A stretch of DNA of 64,000 nucleotides from Burkholderia sp. NRF60-BP8 (GCF_001522585.2 NZ_CP013373.1:2480001-2544000), one strand, 5' to 3'; counted from the first letter of the stretch, positions 39,938-50,484 are shown. The notes: generated from the letters alone by a model not told the origin. Program-made: numbers and translations.

Positions 39938-42900
39938 ATGCACACGGTTGTCTTCGGCTGGTTCGGCATCTCCGCCGTCTGGTTTCTCCTTCTCTTCTGG
40001 CGTCTCGTGCAGGCGATGCTGCCCGGCGGCGGCGGGCTCGCCGGCCGCGGCTCGATCCGCCTGTGGCTCGGCTTCGCCGCGGTGTTCGTCGCAAGCTGCA
40101 CGCTGACGAGCCCGCTGTCGGGCCCCGACACGAACGCGCTCGGCCATGCGTGCTCGGCCGGCTTCGCCCACGTGCTCGGCCCGATCGGCACGCCGGTCGC
40201 GATGGTCGTGCTGTTGTTCGCCGGCTTGCCATGGCTGACCGGCATCGGCTGGCGGCAGTTCGCCGCGTGGGTCGACACGTCGTTCGGCGTCAAGCTGTCG
40301 CGCGACGGCGGCGACGACGACGCGCGCGGGATCGCCGACCTGCCGCGCAGCGCGCTGCATCGCGACGACGACGTCGTGCAGCCGACCACCGCGCACACCG
40401 TCAACTCGATGGCGCCGCGCCAGAACGGCCGGTATTCGCGCCCGACGGTGTGGAAACCCGATCCGCAGGCGCGCCCGAAGCCGCGCAGCAAGACGCCGCC
40501 CCGCCCGCTCGCGGAGCCCGTCGCGCCGTCGGGCTGGCTGAAGCCGACCGCCCCGCCGCGCACGCCGGCGCCGCCCGCGCCGATCCCGGCCAGCGCGATG
40601 CCGCCGCCGACGACCGGCAGCACCGCCAGCCTCGCGCGCGCCGCGGCGAACGCGCAGGTGCCGCGCCCCGCGCCCGCCCCGCTTCCGGTCGGATTCGAAC
40701 CCGTCCGGCCGCGTCCGACCGCCGCGCGACCGGCCACCGCCGCGCTGACGCAGACGGCGCCGCGCGCGACGGTCACCCCGCGCCCGGCCGGTACGCCGCC
40801 GCAGCGTCCGCCGGTGCGGCCGGTCGCGGGCACGGCGGCCGCCGGCCCGTCGGACGCGGCACGACGCCGCCCGGCGCCGCCCGCGCCGGCGCGCGCACCG
40901 CTCTATGCATGGAACGAGAAGCCGGCCGCGCCGATCACGCCGGCGCCGAGCGTTCACGACACGCTGCGTTCGATCGAGGCCAGCACCGCGCAATGGGCGT
41001 CGCTGGGCGGCGCGCAATCGGCCGATGCCACGCGCGCGGCGACCGCTGCCGCCGCCGTGGCCGGCGTCGCCGCGACGGCAGGCAGCGTGGCCGCGCCGGC
41101 ATCCGCGGCCGCGTCGAACGCGTTCGTCCCCGCGGCGCAGGACATCGCAGCCCAGGACGGCGATGTCCCGGCCGCACACGATGCCGCGCCTGCTCGCGAC
41201 GACGGCGCGCCGATCGTGCTCGACGCCTTCATGCCGGTGCAATCCGGTATCGCGCAGGCCCCGCGTGTCGATTCGCCCACCCCGGCGCTCGACGACGCTG
41301 CACCGTCCACGCGACCGGATACCGGCATCGACGATCGCGCGTTCGCGCATCGCGCCGACGACGAAATCCGTCGCGTGGACGATGCGGCCGCTGCGCCGTC
41401 GTTCGACGCACCCCTCGACGTCGCGCCTTGGGACGATGTCGTCAGCCCGCCGGTTTCCGCGCGCGACGTGTCGACCGAACACCCGATCGCCGAGCCGCTG
41501 GCACACGCCACGGGATCGGAGTCCGCTCATTCGGCGTTCGCGCAAGCAGGCAATGCAGCGGTTCGCGACCTCGGTGCCAGCAAGCCGACCGCGTCCGTCG
41601 ATGTCGACGACGAGGACGACGCACGACCGGCGCCTGCAATCGATCGCGCGGCACCGGTCCACTTGCATGCCGATCCGCACGCCGACGTGAAGCCGCCGGC
41701 CGACAGCCTCGTGTCGTTCGCCGCCCTGCCCGCTTCGGCGATTGCGGCAACGCCCGCACCGGCCGTATCGCATCCCGCACCGGACGCAGCCAAGCCGATC
41801 GAGACGGAACCTGCGGCGTCGTTGCCGGCTGTCGCTCCACGCGCGACGCCCGCCGCCACGTATTGGACACCTTCGACGGTGCAGCCCACCGCGGCCCCGT
41901 CGACCGTCTCCGCCGAATTGCCGAAATCACCGGCGGCTCAGCCGTTTGCCGCAACATCGACGGCATCGACCGCCGCTGCGTCGCCGCTGGCCGGCACGGC
42001 TGACGGTTCGACGGCACACGCGTCCGCACTCGCCTCCACATCGAGCATCGCGCCCGTCGCCGCCGCAGTTTCGTCGGTCGGCGTAACCGGCACGGCGTCC
42101 GCGTCGCCATCGCAACCTGCCGCATCGGCACCACCCGCTACTTCCGCCGCGTCGGCGTCGCCGGCCGGTGTGACGGGCCTGACCTACGGTTCGCTTTCGC
42201 GCGCTTCGACGCCCGCATCGACCGAGGCGCCCGCCGTGACGCCATCGGCCGCCGGCGCATCGGGTTCGCCGTTCGGTTCGACTGCGCAGGCACCTACAAC
42301 GCCGGCGCCCGCCACCGCGACGCCCGCAACACCCGCGACTTTCGCGTCCGCGCCTGTCGCCACACCGTCTTACGCGCCGGCATCGACGCTTCCGGTCGAC
42401 ACGGCAACCCCGTCGACCGGTACCACGACTTTCGCGACATCGGGCTCATCGAGCGCAGTCGCTCCGCAGCCGGCAAGCGGCCTGCCCGCGTCGCCTACCG
42501 TGTCTGCGCCGGCGTCGCCGTCCTTCAGCACGATCGCGTCGACGACCACGGCCGCCGCCGCCACGCCGATCCAGTCGATCGCGGATTCGCCTGCCGCTGA
42601 CGCCGGATCGCCGACGTCGATGGGCGCGACCGCTGCGACGCAGGCTCCGTCGATCGCGTTCGTCCCCGCCGCAGTCGCAGCCCAAACGTTGACGACACAG
42701 CCCGCCCCTGCCGCATCGTCGGCGAGTTGGTCGATGTCGCACGACGCGGGCGCAACGCCGACCGCGACACCGCAAGCGACGCCCCTCCCCGCCGCGAACC
42801 TCTCGCCCACGCCGGCAGCCGCAGTTTCCGCGCCGACATTGCCCGCGACCCCGTCGATCGGCGCACCGGCCGCCGAAGCCGCCGAAGCCATCGAGGCAGC

Positions 42901-44452
42901 CGAACCGGCCCCGGTCGCCCCCGCCCGCCCGCCGCGCCCGAACGCGTTCGAATTCCACGCCCCCGCGTCGTTCAGCGTCGAACTCCCGACGCTCGACCTG
43001 CTCGAGCCCGCCTCCGACGACGTCGAAACGATCACCGAGGAACACCTCGCGCAAACCGCGCAGGTGATCGAACAGCGGCTGCAGGAATTCAAGGTGCCGG
43101 TGACGGTGGTCGGCGCGTCGGCCGGCCCCGTGATCACGCGCTTCGAGATCGAACCCGCGCTCGGCGTGCGCGGCAGCCAGATCGTCGGCCTGATGAAGGA
43201 CCTGTCGCGCGGCCTCGGTCTCACGTCGATCCGCGTCGTCGAGACGATCCCCGGCAAGACCTGCATGGGCCTCGAACTGCCGAACGCGAAGCGCCAGATG
43301 ATCCGCCTGTCGGAGATCCTCGAATCGCGCCCGTACCAGCATTCGCCGTCGCAACTGACGATCGCGATGGGCAAGGACATCACCGGCCACCCGGTCGTCA
43401 CCGATCTCGCGAAGGCCCCGCACATGCTCGTGGCAGGCACGACGGGTTCGGGCAAGTCGGTCGCGATCAACGCGATGATCCTGTCGCTGCTGTACAAGGC
43501 GACGCCGGAAGACGTGCGGCTCATCATGATCGACCCGAAGATGCTGGAGCTGTCGGTCTACGAAGGCATCCCGCACCTGCTCGCGCCGGTCGTCACCGAC
43601 ATGAAGCTCGCGGCGAACGCGCTGAACTGGTGCGTCGGCGAAATGGAGAAGCGCTACCGGCTGATGTCGGCCGTCGGCGTACGCAACCTCGCGGGCTTCA
43701 ACCAGAAGATCCGCGACGCGGAAGCGAAGGAAAAGAAGATCGGCAACCCGTTCTCGCTGACGCCCGACGACCCGGAGCCGCTGTCGAAGCTGCCGCTGAT
43801 CGTCGTCGTGATCGACGAGCTGGCCGACCTGATGATGGTCGCCGGCAAGAAGATCGAGGAGCTGATCGCCCGCCTCGCGCAGAAGGCGCGCGCGGCCGGC
43901 ATCCACCTGATCCTCGCGACCCAGCGGCCGTCGGTCGACGTGATCACCGGCCTCATCAAGGCGAACATTCCGACGCGCGTCGCGTTCCAGGTGTCGTCGA
44001 AGATCGATTCGCGCACGATCCTCGACCAGATGGGCGCGGAGTCGCTGCTCGGGATGGGCGACATGCTGTTCCTGCCGCCGGGCACCGGTTATCCGCAGCG
44101 CGTGCACGGCGCGTTCGTCGCCGACGAGGAAGTGCACCGGATCGTCGAGTATCTGAAGCAGTTCGGCGAGCCGCAGTACGAGGAAGGGATTCTCGACGGC
44201 CCTGCCACCGACGGCGCGACGCAGGACCTGTTCGGCGATGCGCCGGACGCGGAAGCCGATCCGCTGTACGACGAAGCCGTCGCGTTCGTCGTGCGCACGC
44301 GGCGCGCGTCGATCTCGTCGGTGCAGCGTCAGTTGCGCATCGGCTACAACCGTGCGGCACGCCTCGTCGAGCAGATGGAAGCGGCCGGCCTCGTGTCGGC
44401 GATGGGCATCAACGGCAGCCGCGAGGTGCTCGTGCCGGCCGCGGCCGAGTGA
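39938..44452 (+). CDS. ftsK: DNA translocase FtsK with a very long Ala/Pro/Ser/Thr linker
   Basis: Septum-anchored motor that moves the chromosome terminus and activates XerCD. The protein has about 1504 residues from the ATG at 39938 (a GTG lies at 39908). The N-terminus shows three clear hydrophobic segments (about 3-25, 41-58, 78-103) rather than the textbook four. From about 120 to 1010 the chain is low complexity, dominated by Ala, Pro, Ser, Thr and Asp. The motor follows: alpha region from about 1030, Walker A GTTGSGKS at 1167-1174, Walker B region [13 protein letters not shown]. The C-terminal winged-helix gamma domain has [22 protein letters not shown]. The core is well conserved; the linker is unusual in length. 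Confidence 0.96.
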   Translation: MHTVVFGWFGISAVWFLLLFWRLVQAMLPGGGGLAGRGSIRLWLGFAAVFVASCTLTSPLSGPDTNALGHACSAGFAHVLGPIGTPVAMVVLLFAGLPWLTGIGWRQFAAWVDTSFGVKLSRDGGDDDARGIADLPRSALHRDDDVVQPTTAHTVNSMAPRQNGRYSRPTVWKPDPQARPKPRSKTPPRPLAEPVAPSGWLKPTAPPRTPAPPAPIPASAMPPPTTGSTASLARAAANAQVPRPAPAPLPVGFEPVRPRPTAARPATAALTQTAPRATVTPRPAGTPPQRPPVRPVAGTAAAGPSDAARRRPAPPAPARAPLYAWNEKPAAPITPAPSVHDTLRSIEASTAQWASLGGAQSADATRAATAAAAVAGVAATAGSVAAPASAAASNAFVPAAQDIAAQDGDVPAAHDAAPARDDGAPIVLDAFMPVQSGIAQAPRVDSPTPALDDAAPSTRPDTGIDDRAFAHRADDEIRRVDDAAAAPSFDAPLDVAPWDDVVSPPVSARDVSTEHPIAEPLAHATGSESAHSAFAQAGNAAVRDLGASKPTASVDVDDEDDARPAPAIDRAAPVHLHADPHADVKPPADSLVSFAALPASAIAATPAPAVSHPAPDAAKPIETEPAASLPAVAPRATPAATYWTPSTVQPTAAPSTVSAELPKSPAAQPFAATSTASTAAASPLAGTADGSTAHASALASTSSIAPVAAAVSSVGVTGTASASPSQPAASAPPATSAASASPAGVTGLTYGSLSRASTPASTEAPAVTPSAAGASGSPFGSTAQAPTTPAPATATPATPATFASAPVATPSYAPASTLPVDTATPSTGTTTFATSGSSSAVAPQPASGLPASPTVSAPASPSFSTIASTTTAAAATPIQSIADSPAADAGSPTSMGATAATQAPSIAFVPAAVAAQTLTTQPAPAASSASWSMSHDAGATPTATPQATPLPAANLSPTPAAAVSAPTLPATPSIGAPAAEAAEAIEAAEPAPVAPARPPRPNAFEFHAPASFSVELPTLDLLEPASDDVETITEEHLAQTAQVIEQRLQEFKVPVTVVGASAGPVITRFEIEPALGVRGSQIVGLMKDLSRGLGLTSIRVVETIPGKTCMGLELPNAKRQMIRLSEILESRPYQHSPSQLTIAMGKDITGHPVVTDLAKAPHMLVAGTTGSGKSVAINAMILSLLYKATPEDVRLIMIDPKMLELSVYEGIPHLLAPVVTDMKLAANALNWCVGEMEKRYRLMSAVGVRNLAGFNQKIRDAEAKEKKIGNPFSLTPDDPEPLSKLPLIVVVIDELADLMMVAGKKIEELIARLAQKARAAGIHLILATQRPSVDVITGLIKANIPTRVAFQVSSKIDSRTILDQMGAESLLGMGDMLFLPPGTGYPQRVHGAFVADEEVHRIVEYLKQFGEPQYEEGILDGPATDGATQDLFGDAPDAEADPLYDEAVAFVVRTRRASISSVQRQLRIGYNRAARLVEQMEAAGLVSAMGINGSREVLVPAAAE

Positions 44453-44513
44453 GGCGGGCGGCCCGCCGGCCGCGATTCATCGCGACGGGCGCGCCGCGCA
44501 ACGGGCCGTCCGC

Positions 44514-44540
44514 AAAAAAAGGCGCTGCCTCGGCAGCGCC
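44514..44540. terminator. Bidirectional intrinsic terminator between ftsK and the lactonase gene
   Basis: A nearly perfect hairpin (GGCGCTGCC with GGCAGCGCC, 44521-44540) is flanked by seven A residues on the left, giving a T-run for the minus-strand lactonase gene. TTTCTCGTTT on the right can serve ftsK. It lies between the two converging stop codons. Confidence 0.9.
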
Positions 44541-44548
44541 TTTCTCGT

Positions 44549-45793
44549 TTACTGCACCGGCACCAGCTTGAAATCGACCGGCTTGCCGACCGCGACCTTC
44601 TGCGGATTCGCGTCGAGCTGCCCCGTTTCCACATCGCGACTGAACACGTAGAACGTGTCGCTGTCCTGGTTGCCGACGATCAGCCACTTGCCGGTCGGAT
44701 CGATCAGGAACTCGCGCGGCGTCTTGCCGAGGCTCGACTGGCGGCCGACGAGCTTCAGCCGGCCGTCCGCCTTGTTCACCGCGTAGATCACGAGGTCGTT
44801 CGCGTCGCCGCGGTTGCTCACGTACAGGAAGCGCCCGTCCGGCGACAGGTGGATCGCGCCGCCGCCGACCTTGCCCTTGAAGCCCGGGGCCGTCATCGGC
44901 ACCGTCTCGATCGGCGTCAGCTTGCCGTCGTGATAGCCGAACACCTCGACCGACGCGTTGAGCTCGCTCGTCACGTACGCGAAGCGGCCGTCGGCGCCGA
45001 ACACCATGTGACGCGGGCCCGAGCCGGCCTTCACCGGCGTATAGCGCGTGTCGGTCGGGCTGATCAGCCCGCGGCTGCCGTCCACCGTGTAGCGGTAGCC
45101 GTAGATCTTGTCCGCGCCGAGATCCTGCACGAACAGGTAGCGGCCGTCCGGCGAAAATACCGTCGAATGCACGTGCGCGCCGTCCTGGCGGCCCTTCACG
45201 GGCCCCGTGCCTTCGTGATGGACCGTCAGCACGGCCGGGCCGACGGCGCCGCCGTCGCGGATCGGGAACACCGCGAAGCTGCCGCCCGGATCGGCCGCCA
45301 CCGAGTAGTTGGCGGTGACGAGGTACTTGCCGTCCGGCGACAGCGCGAGATAGCAAGGATCGTTCCCTTCCGACGACACGCGGTCGATGAACGTGAGGGC
45401 GCCCGTCTTCGCGTCGAAGCCGAACGCGCTGACGCCGCCGCGCTGCGTCGCCGGCCCGTTGTCGCCGGGCAGCTCGTTGACCGCGTACACGGTGCGACCG
45501 TCGCGGCTCGGCAACAGATACGACGGATTCTCGGTCTTCGCCGACGACACAGGCGCGACGCTGCCCGTCTTCGTATCGAAGCGGTAAACGTAGATCCCGT
45601 CGCTGCCGCCGCCCGTATAGGTGCCGACGAGCAGGTTGTAGACGCCGTCGGCCGGGGCGGACGATTGCTGCGCGAATGCGTGGGTCGCGGACAGAGAAAG
45701 CACGATCGCGAAACCTTTCATCCAGTGAGCGAGCCTAAGCGGGAACCCTCGTGTCGAAGCGCGTGCGTCACGCTCGCGTAAACGGTTGGGCAT
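44549..45793 (-). CDS. Secreted lactonase-family beta-propeller protein
   Basis: A 414-residue protein of the 6-phosphogluconolactonase-like (YbhE/3-carboxymuconate cyclase, seven-bladed propeller) family. It begins MPNRLRERDARAST, with a long basic N-region, a hydrophobic core and AFAQQ cleavage site near residue 44. It is therefore predicted to be periplasmic, which is unusual for a pentose-phosphate enzyme. Repeated SPDGRYLFV-type blades are visible (for example FSPDGRYLFVQDLG). The start is fixed by AAGGAGGA six bases upstream; a shorter start at 45720 (MKGFAIV) is possible. Substrate is uncertain. Confidence 0.85.
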   Translation of the reverse strand: MPNRLRERDARASTRGFPLRLAHWMKGFAIVLSLSATHAFAQQSSAPADGVYNLLVGTYTGGGSDGIYVYRFDTKTGSVAPVSSAKTENPSYLLPSRDGRTVYAVNELPGDNGPATQRGGVSAFGFDAKTGALTFIDRVSSEGNDPCYLALSPDGKYLVTANYSVAADPGGSFAVFPIRDGGAVGPAVLTVHHEGTGPVKGRQDGAHVHSTVFSPDGRYLFVQDLGADKIYGYRYTVDGSRGLISPTDTRYTPVKAGSGPRHMVFGADGRFAYVTSELNASVEVFGYHDGKLTPIETVPMTAPGFKGKVGGGAIHLSPDGRFLYVSNRGDANDLVIYAVNKADGRLKLVGRQSSLGKTPREFLIDPTGKWLIVGNQDSDTFYVFSRDVETGQLDANPQKVAVGKPVDFKLVPVQ

Positions 45794-45959
45794 TGAATCC
45801 TCCTTGCATCGAGTCGCTTCAAGTGTTGAGATAGGACGAAACGCCGGCCGTTCATGCGCTCCGCCGCCCGGCCGAGTATACGGGGCGCGACGCCCGGGCG
45901 TGAAGTCCGGGCCGCCGACGTCCGCATTGTGAACTCGAATACCCAAGGATCGCCTGCCC

Positions 45960-47789
45960 ATGCCCGCCCTGATCGAAGACTACGCCCTCGTCGGCGACGG
46001 CCACACGGCCGCGCTGATCGCAAAAGACGGCTCCGTCGACTGGCTGTGCTGGCCCCGCTTCGATTCGGGCGCCTGCTTCGCGGCGCTGCTCGGCACGCCC
46101 GAGCACGGACGCTGGCTGCTTGCTCCGGCCGCCGACGCCGCGATCACGCACACGACCCGCCGCTATCGCGGCGACACGCTGATTCTCGAAACCGATTACG
46201 AAAGCGCCGACGGCGCCGTCACCGTGATCGACTTCATGCCGCCCGGCAACGGCTGGTCCGAACTGGTGCGGATCGTCGTCGGCCGCCACGGCACGATGAG
46301 GATGCGCATGGAGCTCGTGTTGCGCTTCGACTACGGTTTCTCGATTCCGTGGGTCACGCAACTGACCCGCGAGGACGGCATGAAGGCCATCGCCGGCCCC
46401 GATACCGTCGTGCTGCGTACGCCGGTGCCGCTCACCGGCAAGAACCTCCATACGCTCGCGGAATTCACGGTCAACGCCGACGAGCGCGTGCCGTTCTCGC
46501 TCGGCTACGCGGCGTCGCACATGCGGCTGCCGCCGGCGCGCGACCCGCTGTCGATGCTCGCGCGCACCGAGAACTACTGGCTCGAATGGTCGGGCCGCTG
46601 CCAGGTGCAGGGCCGCTACGCGGCCGCCGTGCGCCGCTCGCTGATCACGCTGAAGGCGCTCGCGTACGAACCGACCGGCGGCATCGTCGCCGCGCCGACC
46701 ACGTCGCTGCCCGAAAAGATCGGCGGCAACCGCAACTGGGACTACCGCTACTGCTGGCTGCGCGACGCGACGATCACGCTGCTTGCGCTGATGCGCGGCG
46801 GCTACTACGACGAGGCGCGCGCATGGCGCACGTGGCTCGGCCGCGTGATGGCCGGCTCGCCCGAGCAGATCCAGATCATGTACGGGATCGCCGGCGAGCG
46901 CCGGCTGCCGGAAATGGAGCTCGACTGGCTGCCCGGCTACCAGGATTCGAAGCCGGTGCGCGTCGGCAACGGCGCCGCGAACCAGCTCCAGCTCGACGTG
47001 TTCGGCGAGGTGATGGCCGCGCTGCACCTCGCGCGCGTGGGCGGCCTGCAGGCCGACGACACGGTCTGGTCCGTGCAGTGCGCGCTGCTCGACCACCTCG
47101 AGAAGATCTGGCAGGAGCCCGACGAAGGCATCTGGGAAACGCGCGGCGGCCGCCGCCATTTCACGTTCTCGAAAGTGATGGCGTGGGTCGCGTTCGACCG
47201 CGCGATCAAGTCGGCGGAAATGTTCCGGCTGCCCGGCTCGCTCGACCGCTGGCGCGCGCTGCGCGAGCGGATCCATGCGGACGTCTGCGCCAACGCGTGG
47301 CACGAAGGCAAGCAGGCGTTCGCGCAGAGCTACGGCAGCGACGAACTCGACGCGAGCGTGCTGCTGCTGCCGCAGCTCGGCTTCCTGCCGCCGGAAGACC
47401 CGCGCATCGTCGGCACGGTCGACGCGATCGAGCGGGAATTGCTGCACGACGGGCTCGTGATGCGCTACCGCACGACCGAATACGACGACGGCCTGCCGCC
47501 CGGCGAAGGCACGTTTCTCGCATGCAGCTTCTGGCTGGTCGACAGCTATGCGCTGCTCGGCCGGATCGACGACGCGCATCGGCTCTTCAGCCGCCTGCTC
47601 GCGTTGTCGAACGACCTGGGGCTGCTCGCGGAGGAGTACGACCCGGTGGCCGGGCGGCTCGTCGGCAACTTCCCGCAGGCGTTCTCGCACGTGGCGCTCG
47701 TGCATACCGCGATGAACCTGATGCACCACGAAGACGCGATGGCGCGCGCGGCCGGCCAGCCCGCGCCGGCCGTCGCGACCGGGCGCTGA
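45960..47789 (+). CDS. Glycoside hydrolase family 15 protein (glucoamylase/trehalase-like)
   Basis: A 609-residue cytosolic protein beginning MPALIEDYALVGDGHTAALI, typical of bacterial GH15 enzymes that cleave terminal glucose from glucans or trehalose. The catalytic domain includes WDYRYCWLRDATI near residue 260 and the C-terminal EYDPVAGRLVGNFPQAFSH region, which carries the second catalytic glutamate in this family. There is no signal peptide. It is divergent from the periplasmic lactonase and followed by phaZ, suggesting a carbon-store neighbourhood. Glucan versus trehalose activity cannot be told from sequence alone. Confidence 0.9.
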   Translation: MPALIEDYALVGDGHTAALIAKDGSVDWLCWPRFDSGACFAALLGTPEHGRWLLAPAADAAITHTTRRYRGDTLILETDYESADGAVTVIDFMPPGNGWSELVRIVVGRHGTMRMRMELVLRFDYGFSIPWVTQLTREDGMKAIAGPDTVVLRTPVPLTGKNLHTLAEFTVNADERVPFSLGYAASHMRLPPARDPLSMLARTENYWLEWSGRCQVQGRYAAAVRRSLITLKALAYEPTGGIVAAPTTSLPEKIGGNRNWDYRYCWLRDATITLLALMRGGYYDEARAWRTWLGRVMAGSPEQIQIMYGIAGERRLPEMELDWLPGYQDSKPVRVGNGAANQLQLDVFGEVMAALHLARVGGLQADDTVWSVQCALLDHLEKIWQEPDEGIWETRGGRRHFTFSKVMAWVAFDRAIKSAEMFRLPGSLDRWRALRERIHADVCANAWHEGKQAFAQSYGSDELDASVLLLPQLGFLPPEDPRIVGTVDAIERELLHDGLVMRYRTTEYDDGLPPGEGTFLACSFWLVDSYALLGRIDDAHRLFSRLLALSNDLGLLAEEYDPVAGRLVGNFPQAFSHVALVHTAMNLMHHEDAMARAAGQPAPAVATGR

Positions 47790-47855
47790 GCGGCGCGGCG
47801 CGCGCCCTTGTTCATAGATCGTCAAATCGCAAAATTTTGATGAAAAAACCGGGAA

Positions 47856-47922
47856 ATGTTGCATTGCACAACCGATCGTTGTCCGATATGATCGACGAGA
47901 TTGTCCGGCTGCAATGCAACAT
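47856..47922 (+). promoter_or_regulatory. phaZ promoter bracketed by a perfect 13-bp inverted repeat
   Basis: ATGTTGCATTGCA (47856-47868) and TGCAATGCAACAT (47910-47922) are exact reverse complements 41 bases apart. Between and overlapping them lies a good promoter: TTGCAC (47864-47869), a 17-base spacer and TATGAT (47887-47892). The left repeat covers the -35 and the right one would lie at about +11 to +23. AT-rich sequence with the palindrome CAAAATTTTG (47830-47839) precedes it. The arrangement suits a dimeric repressor such as PhaR, the usual regulator of polyhydroxyalkanoate genes; that identity is inferred. Confidence 0.7.
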
Positions 47923-48003
47923 GGCCGGCCGCTGACCCACACGGCACGCCGCGACGCCCCACGCCGCCCTTGCGCACCGTCCCCCCACGCGGGAGTAGCC
48001 TGC

Positions 48004-49494
48004 ATGCTTTACCAACTGCACGAATTCCAGCGGGCGATGCTGAGCCCGCTCACGGCCTGGGCCCAGGCCGCCTCGAAGTCGTTCGCGAATCCGTCCAGCC
48101 CGTTCTCGCTAATCCCCGGCGCGCCGCGGATGGCCGCCGCCTATGAGTTGATGTATCGACTCGGCAAGGATTACGAAAAGCCGGAATTCAACATCCATCA
48201 GATCGTCAAGGACGGCCACAACATCCCGATCGTCGAGCAGACGATCATCGAGAAGCCGTTCTGCCGGCTGCTGCGCTTCAAGCGCTATTCGGACGACGCC
48301 GACGCCGTCACGCAACTGAAGGACGAGCCGGTCGTGCTGGTCTGCGCGCCGCTGTCGGGCCACCACTCGACGCTGCTGCGCGACACGGTGCGCACGCTGC
48401 TGCAGGATCACAAGGTCTACATCACCGACTGGATCGACGCGCGGATGGTGCCGGTCGAGACCGGCCCGTTCCACCTGCACGACTACATCGCGTACATCCA
48501 GGAATTCATCCGTCACATCGGCGCGCGCAACCTGCACGTGATCTCGGTATGCCAGCCGACGGTGCCGGTGCTCGCGGCGATTTCGCTGATGGCGAGCCGC
48601 GGCGAGGACACGCCGCTCACGATGACGATGATGGGCGGCCCGATCGACGCGCGCCGCAGCCCGACTTCCGTGAATTCGCTCGCGACGCAGCACTCGACCG
48701 CGTGGTTCGAGAACAACGTGATCCACACGGTGCCGGCGAACTATCCGGGCGAAGGCCGCCAGGTGTATCCGGGCTTCCTGCAGCACACGGGCTTCGTCGC
48801 GATGAACCCGGAGCGGCACGCGCAATCGCACTGGGATTTCTACCAGAGCCTGCTGCGCGGCGACGAGGACGACGCCGAAGCGCACCGCCGCTTCTACGAC
48901 GAGTACAACGCGGTGCTCGACATGGCCGCCGAGTATTACCTTGAGACGATCCGCGTCGTGTTCCAGGAATTCCGGCTCGCGGAAGGCACGTGGGACGTCG
49001 AAGGCGAGCGCGTGCGGCCGCAGGACATCAAGCACACCGCGCTGATGACGATCGAGGGCGAACTCGACGACATCTCGGGCAGCGGCCAGACGCACGTCGC
49101 GCACGAGCTGTGCACCGGCATCCCGCAAGACGATCGCCGCAGCCTGACCGCCGAGAAGTGCGGCCACTACGGGATCTTCTCGGGCCGCCGCTGGCGCACG
49201 ATCATCTATCCGCAACTGCGCGACTTCATCCGCGAGCATGCGCCGGAACCGAAGCACGGCGCGACGAAGCTGCCCGCCGATGCGCAGGACGCGACCACGA
49301 TCGGCGTCGTGCCGGCCGCCAAGCCGCAGCCGGAAACGACAGCGCGCGTCACCGCCGCGAAACGCGCGCGCGCGAAGACGCCGGCCGTGACGGTCGCGCC
49401 CGCCAAGGCGGCCGCCACGAAGGCCGCGCCCGCCGCCAAACGCGCGGCGAGCAGCCCGCGCGCAAAACCCGTGCGGGCCCGCAAGGCCGCCTGA
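48004..49494 (+). CDS. phaZ: Intracellular polyhydroxybutyrate depolymerase
   Basis: Degrades stored PHB granules inside the cell. The 496-residue protein begins MLYQLHEFQRAML. The catalytic triad can be placed exactly: Cys183 in VCQPT, Asp355 in GELDD and His388 in CGHYG, the positions reported for PhaZa1 of Ralstonia eutropha. There is no signal peptide, fitting the intracellular class. After residue 420 comes a roughly 75-residue Ala/Lys/Pro/Arg-rich tail (AKAAATKAAPAAKRAA) resembling histone H1-like or PhaM-like nucleoid-binding tails, which many homologues lack in this form as far as I recall. Regulation by a PhaR-like repressor is suggested by the repeat at the promoter. Confidence 0.95.
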   Translation: MLYQLHEFQRAMLSPLTAWAQAASKSFANPSSPFSLIPGAPRMAAAYELMYRLGKDYEKPEFNIHQIVKDGHNIPIVEQTIIEKPFCRLLRFKRYSDDADAVTQLKDEPVVLVCAPLSGHHSTLLRDTVRTLLQDHKVYITDWIDARMVPVETGPFHLHDYIAYIQEFIRHIGARNLHVISVCQPTVPVLAAISLMASRGEDTPLTMTMMGGPIDARRSPTSVNSLATQHSTAWFENNVIHTVPANYPGEGRQVYPGFLQHTGFVAMNPERHAQSHWDFYQSLLRGDEDDAEAHRRFYDEYNAVLDMAAEYYLETIRVVFQEFRLAEGTWDVEGERVRPQDIKHTALMTIEGELDDISGSGQTHVAHELCTGIPQDDRRSLTAEKCGHYGIFSGRRWRTIIYPQLRDFIREHAPEPKHGATKLPADAQDATTIGVVPAAKPQPETTARVTAAKRARAKTPAVTVAPAKAAATKAAPAAKRAASSPRAKPVRARKAA

Positions 49495-49512
49495 CGCATC
49501 GCGTTCCGACGC

Positions 49513-49551
49513 AAAAACGCCGCCGTTGCTTGCGCACGGCGGCGTTTTTTT
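49513..49551. terminator. Bidirectional intrinsic terminator between phaZ and the TetR gene
   Basis: An 11-bp perfect stem (49516-49526 with 49536-49546) with a 9-base loop is followed by seven T residues on the plus strand and preceded by five A residues, so it can stop transcription from both converging genes. Confidence 0.92.
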
Positions 49552-49599
49552 ATGCGGCGGCCGCGAGCGGGCGGCTCGTCAGTTCGTCCGTTCGTCGCG

Positions 49600-50232
49600 T
49601 CAGCGCCGCAGCAGATACGCGAGCAGCACCTCGGTGCTCATCCGGACCATCTCCGCGCGTTCGTCGGTGTCGGTGAAGTCGCGGCCGAGCGTCGCGGCGA
49701 GCGTGAAGCGGTTCGAGACGATGTAGTAGCCGAGCCCCGACAGCGTCACGTAGAAACGCAGCGGATCGACGTCGCCGCGGAACAGCCCGGCCTTCTGGCC
49801 GCGCATCAGCACGTTGCCGAGCTTCGCGACGATCGGCGACATCATCTCGCGGATCCGCGTCGACTTGTGCAGATAGCGCGCTTCGTGCAGGTTCTCGTTG
49901 TTGATGAGCCTGAGCAGCTCCGGATGATCGCGGTAGTAGTCCCAAACGAAATGCGCGAGCCGTGTGACGGCCTCGACCGGCGCGACGCCGTCGAGATCCA
50001 GCACGCGCTCGGCCTCCGTCAGCGCGGAGAACGCGTGTTCGAGCACCGCCGTGAAGAGCTGCTCCTTGCTGCCGAAGTAGTAATAGAGCATGCGCTCGTT
50101 CGTTTCGGCCCGGCGCGCGATCTGATCGACGCGCGCGCCGAACAGCCCTCCATTCGCGAACTCTTCGGCTGCCGCCATCAGGATGCGGCGGCGCGTACCT
50201 TCAGGATCTCTTTTGATTTTTGGCTGATTCAT
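49600..50232 (-). CDS. TetR-family transcriptional regulator
   Basis: A 210-residue repressor-type protein beginning MNQPKIKRDPEGTRRRIL. The helix-turn-helix domain spans about residues 14-66 with GARVDQIARRAETNERMLYYYF, followed by a TetR_C-like ligand domain with EMVRMSTEVLL near the end. The palindrome TATGCGCATA (50363-50372) in its upstream region could be its operator and overlaps a minus-strand CATAAT -10. The neighbouring genes (phaZ convergent, rsxB divergent) do not define its target. Confidence 0.92.
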   Translation of the reverse strand: MNQPKIKRDPEGTRRRILMAAAEEFANGGLFGARVDQIARRAETNERMLYYYFGSKEQLFTAVLEHAFSALTEAERVLDLDGVAPVEAVTRLAHFVWDYYRDHPELLRLINNENLHEARYLHKSTRIREMMSPIVAKLGNVLMRGQKAGLFRGDVDPLRFYVTLSGLGYYIVSNRFTLAATLGRDFTDTDERAEMVRMSTEVLLAYLLRR

Positions 50233-50484
50233 GGTGGCGTTTTGCTACGTGAGCCGCTTGATCCGGACCGGCACCCCCACCGCCTCGGCGCCGGCCGCCC
50301 TGGAACGGGCGCGCCGCGGGCGGCCGCCCTCCTGCTGAGCCCCTGCAAAAAAGCGGTTCGATTATGCGCATAGACGGCGTCCAGCGCAATGCGGGAAATC
50401 GGCGATAATCGAGCTTTGGCAAACCTTTCCGGCCGCGCCCGACGCGGCCGAGAGCCATTCGGCGCCGTTGCGCCCGTTGTCACC

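Noticed and set aside
47840..47935. A 31-codon frame (MKKPGNVALHN...) in front of phaZ
   Set aside because: It has no ribosome site and lies across the phaZ promoter and its inverted repeat, so it would not be transcribed from that promoter.
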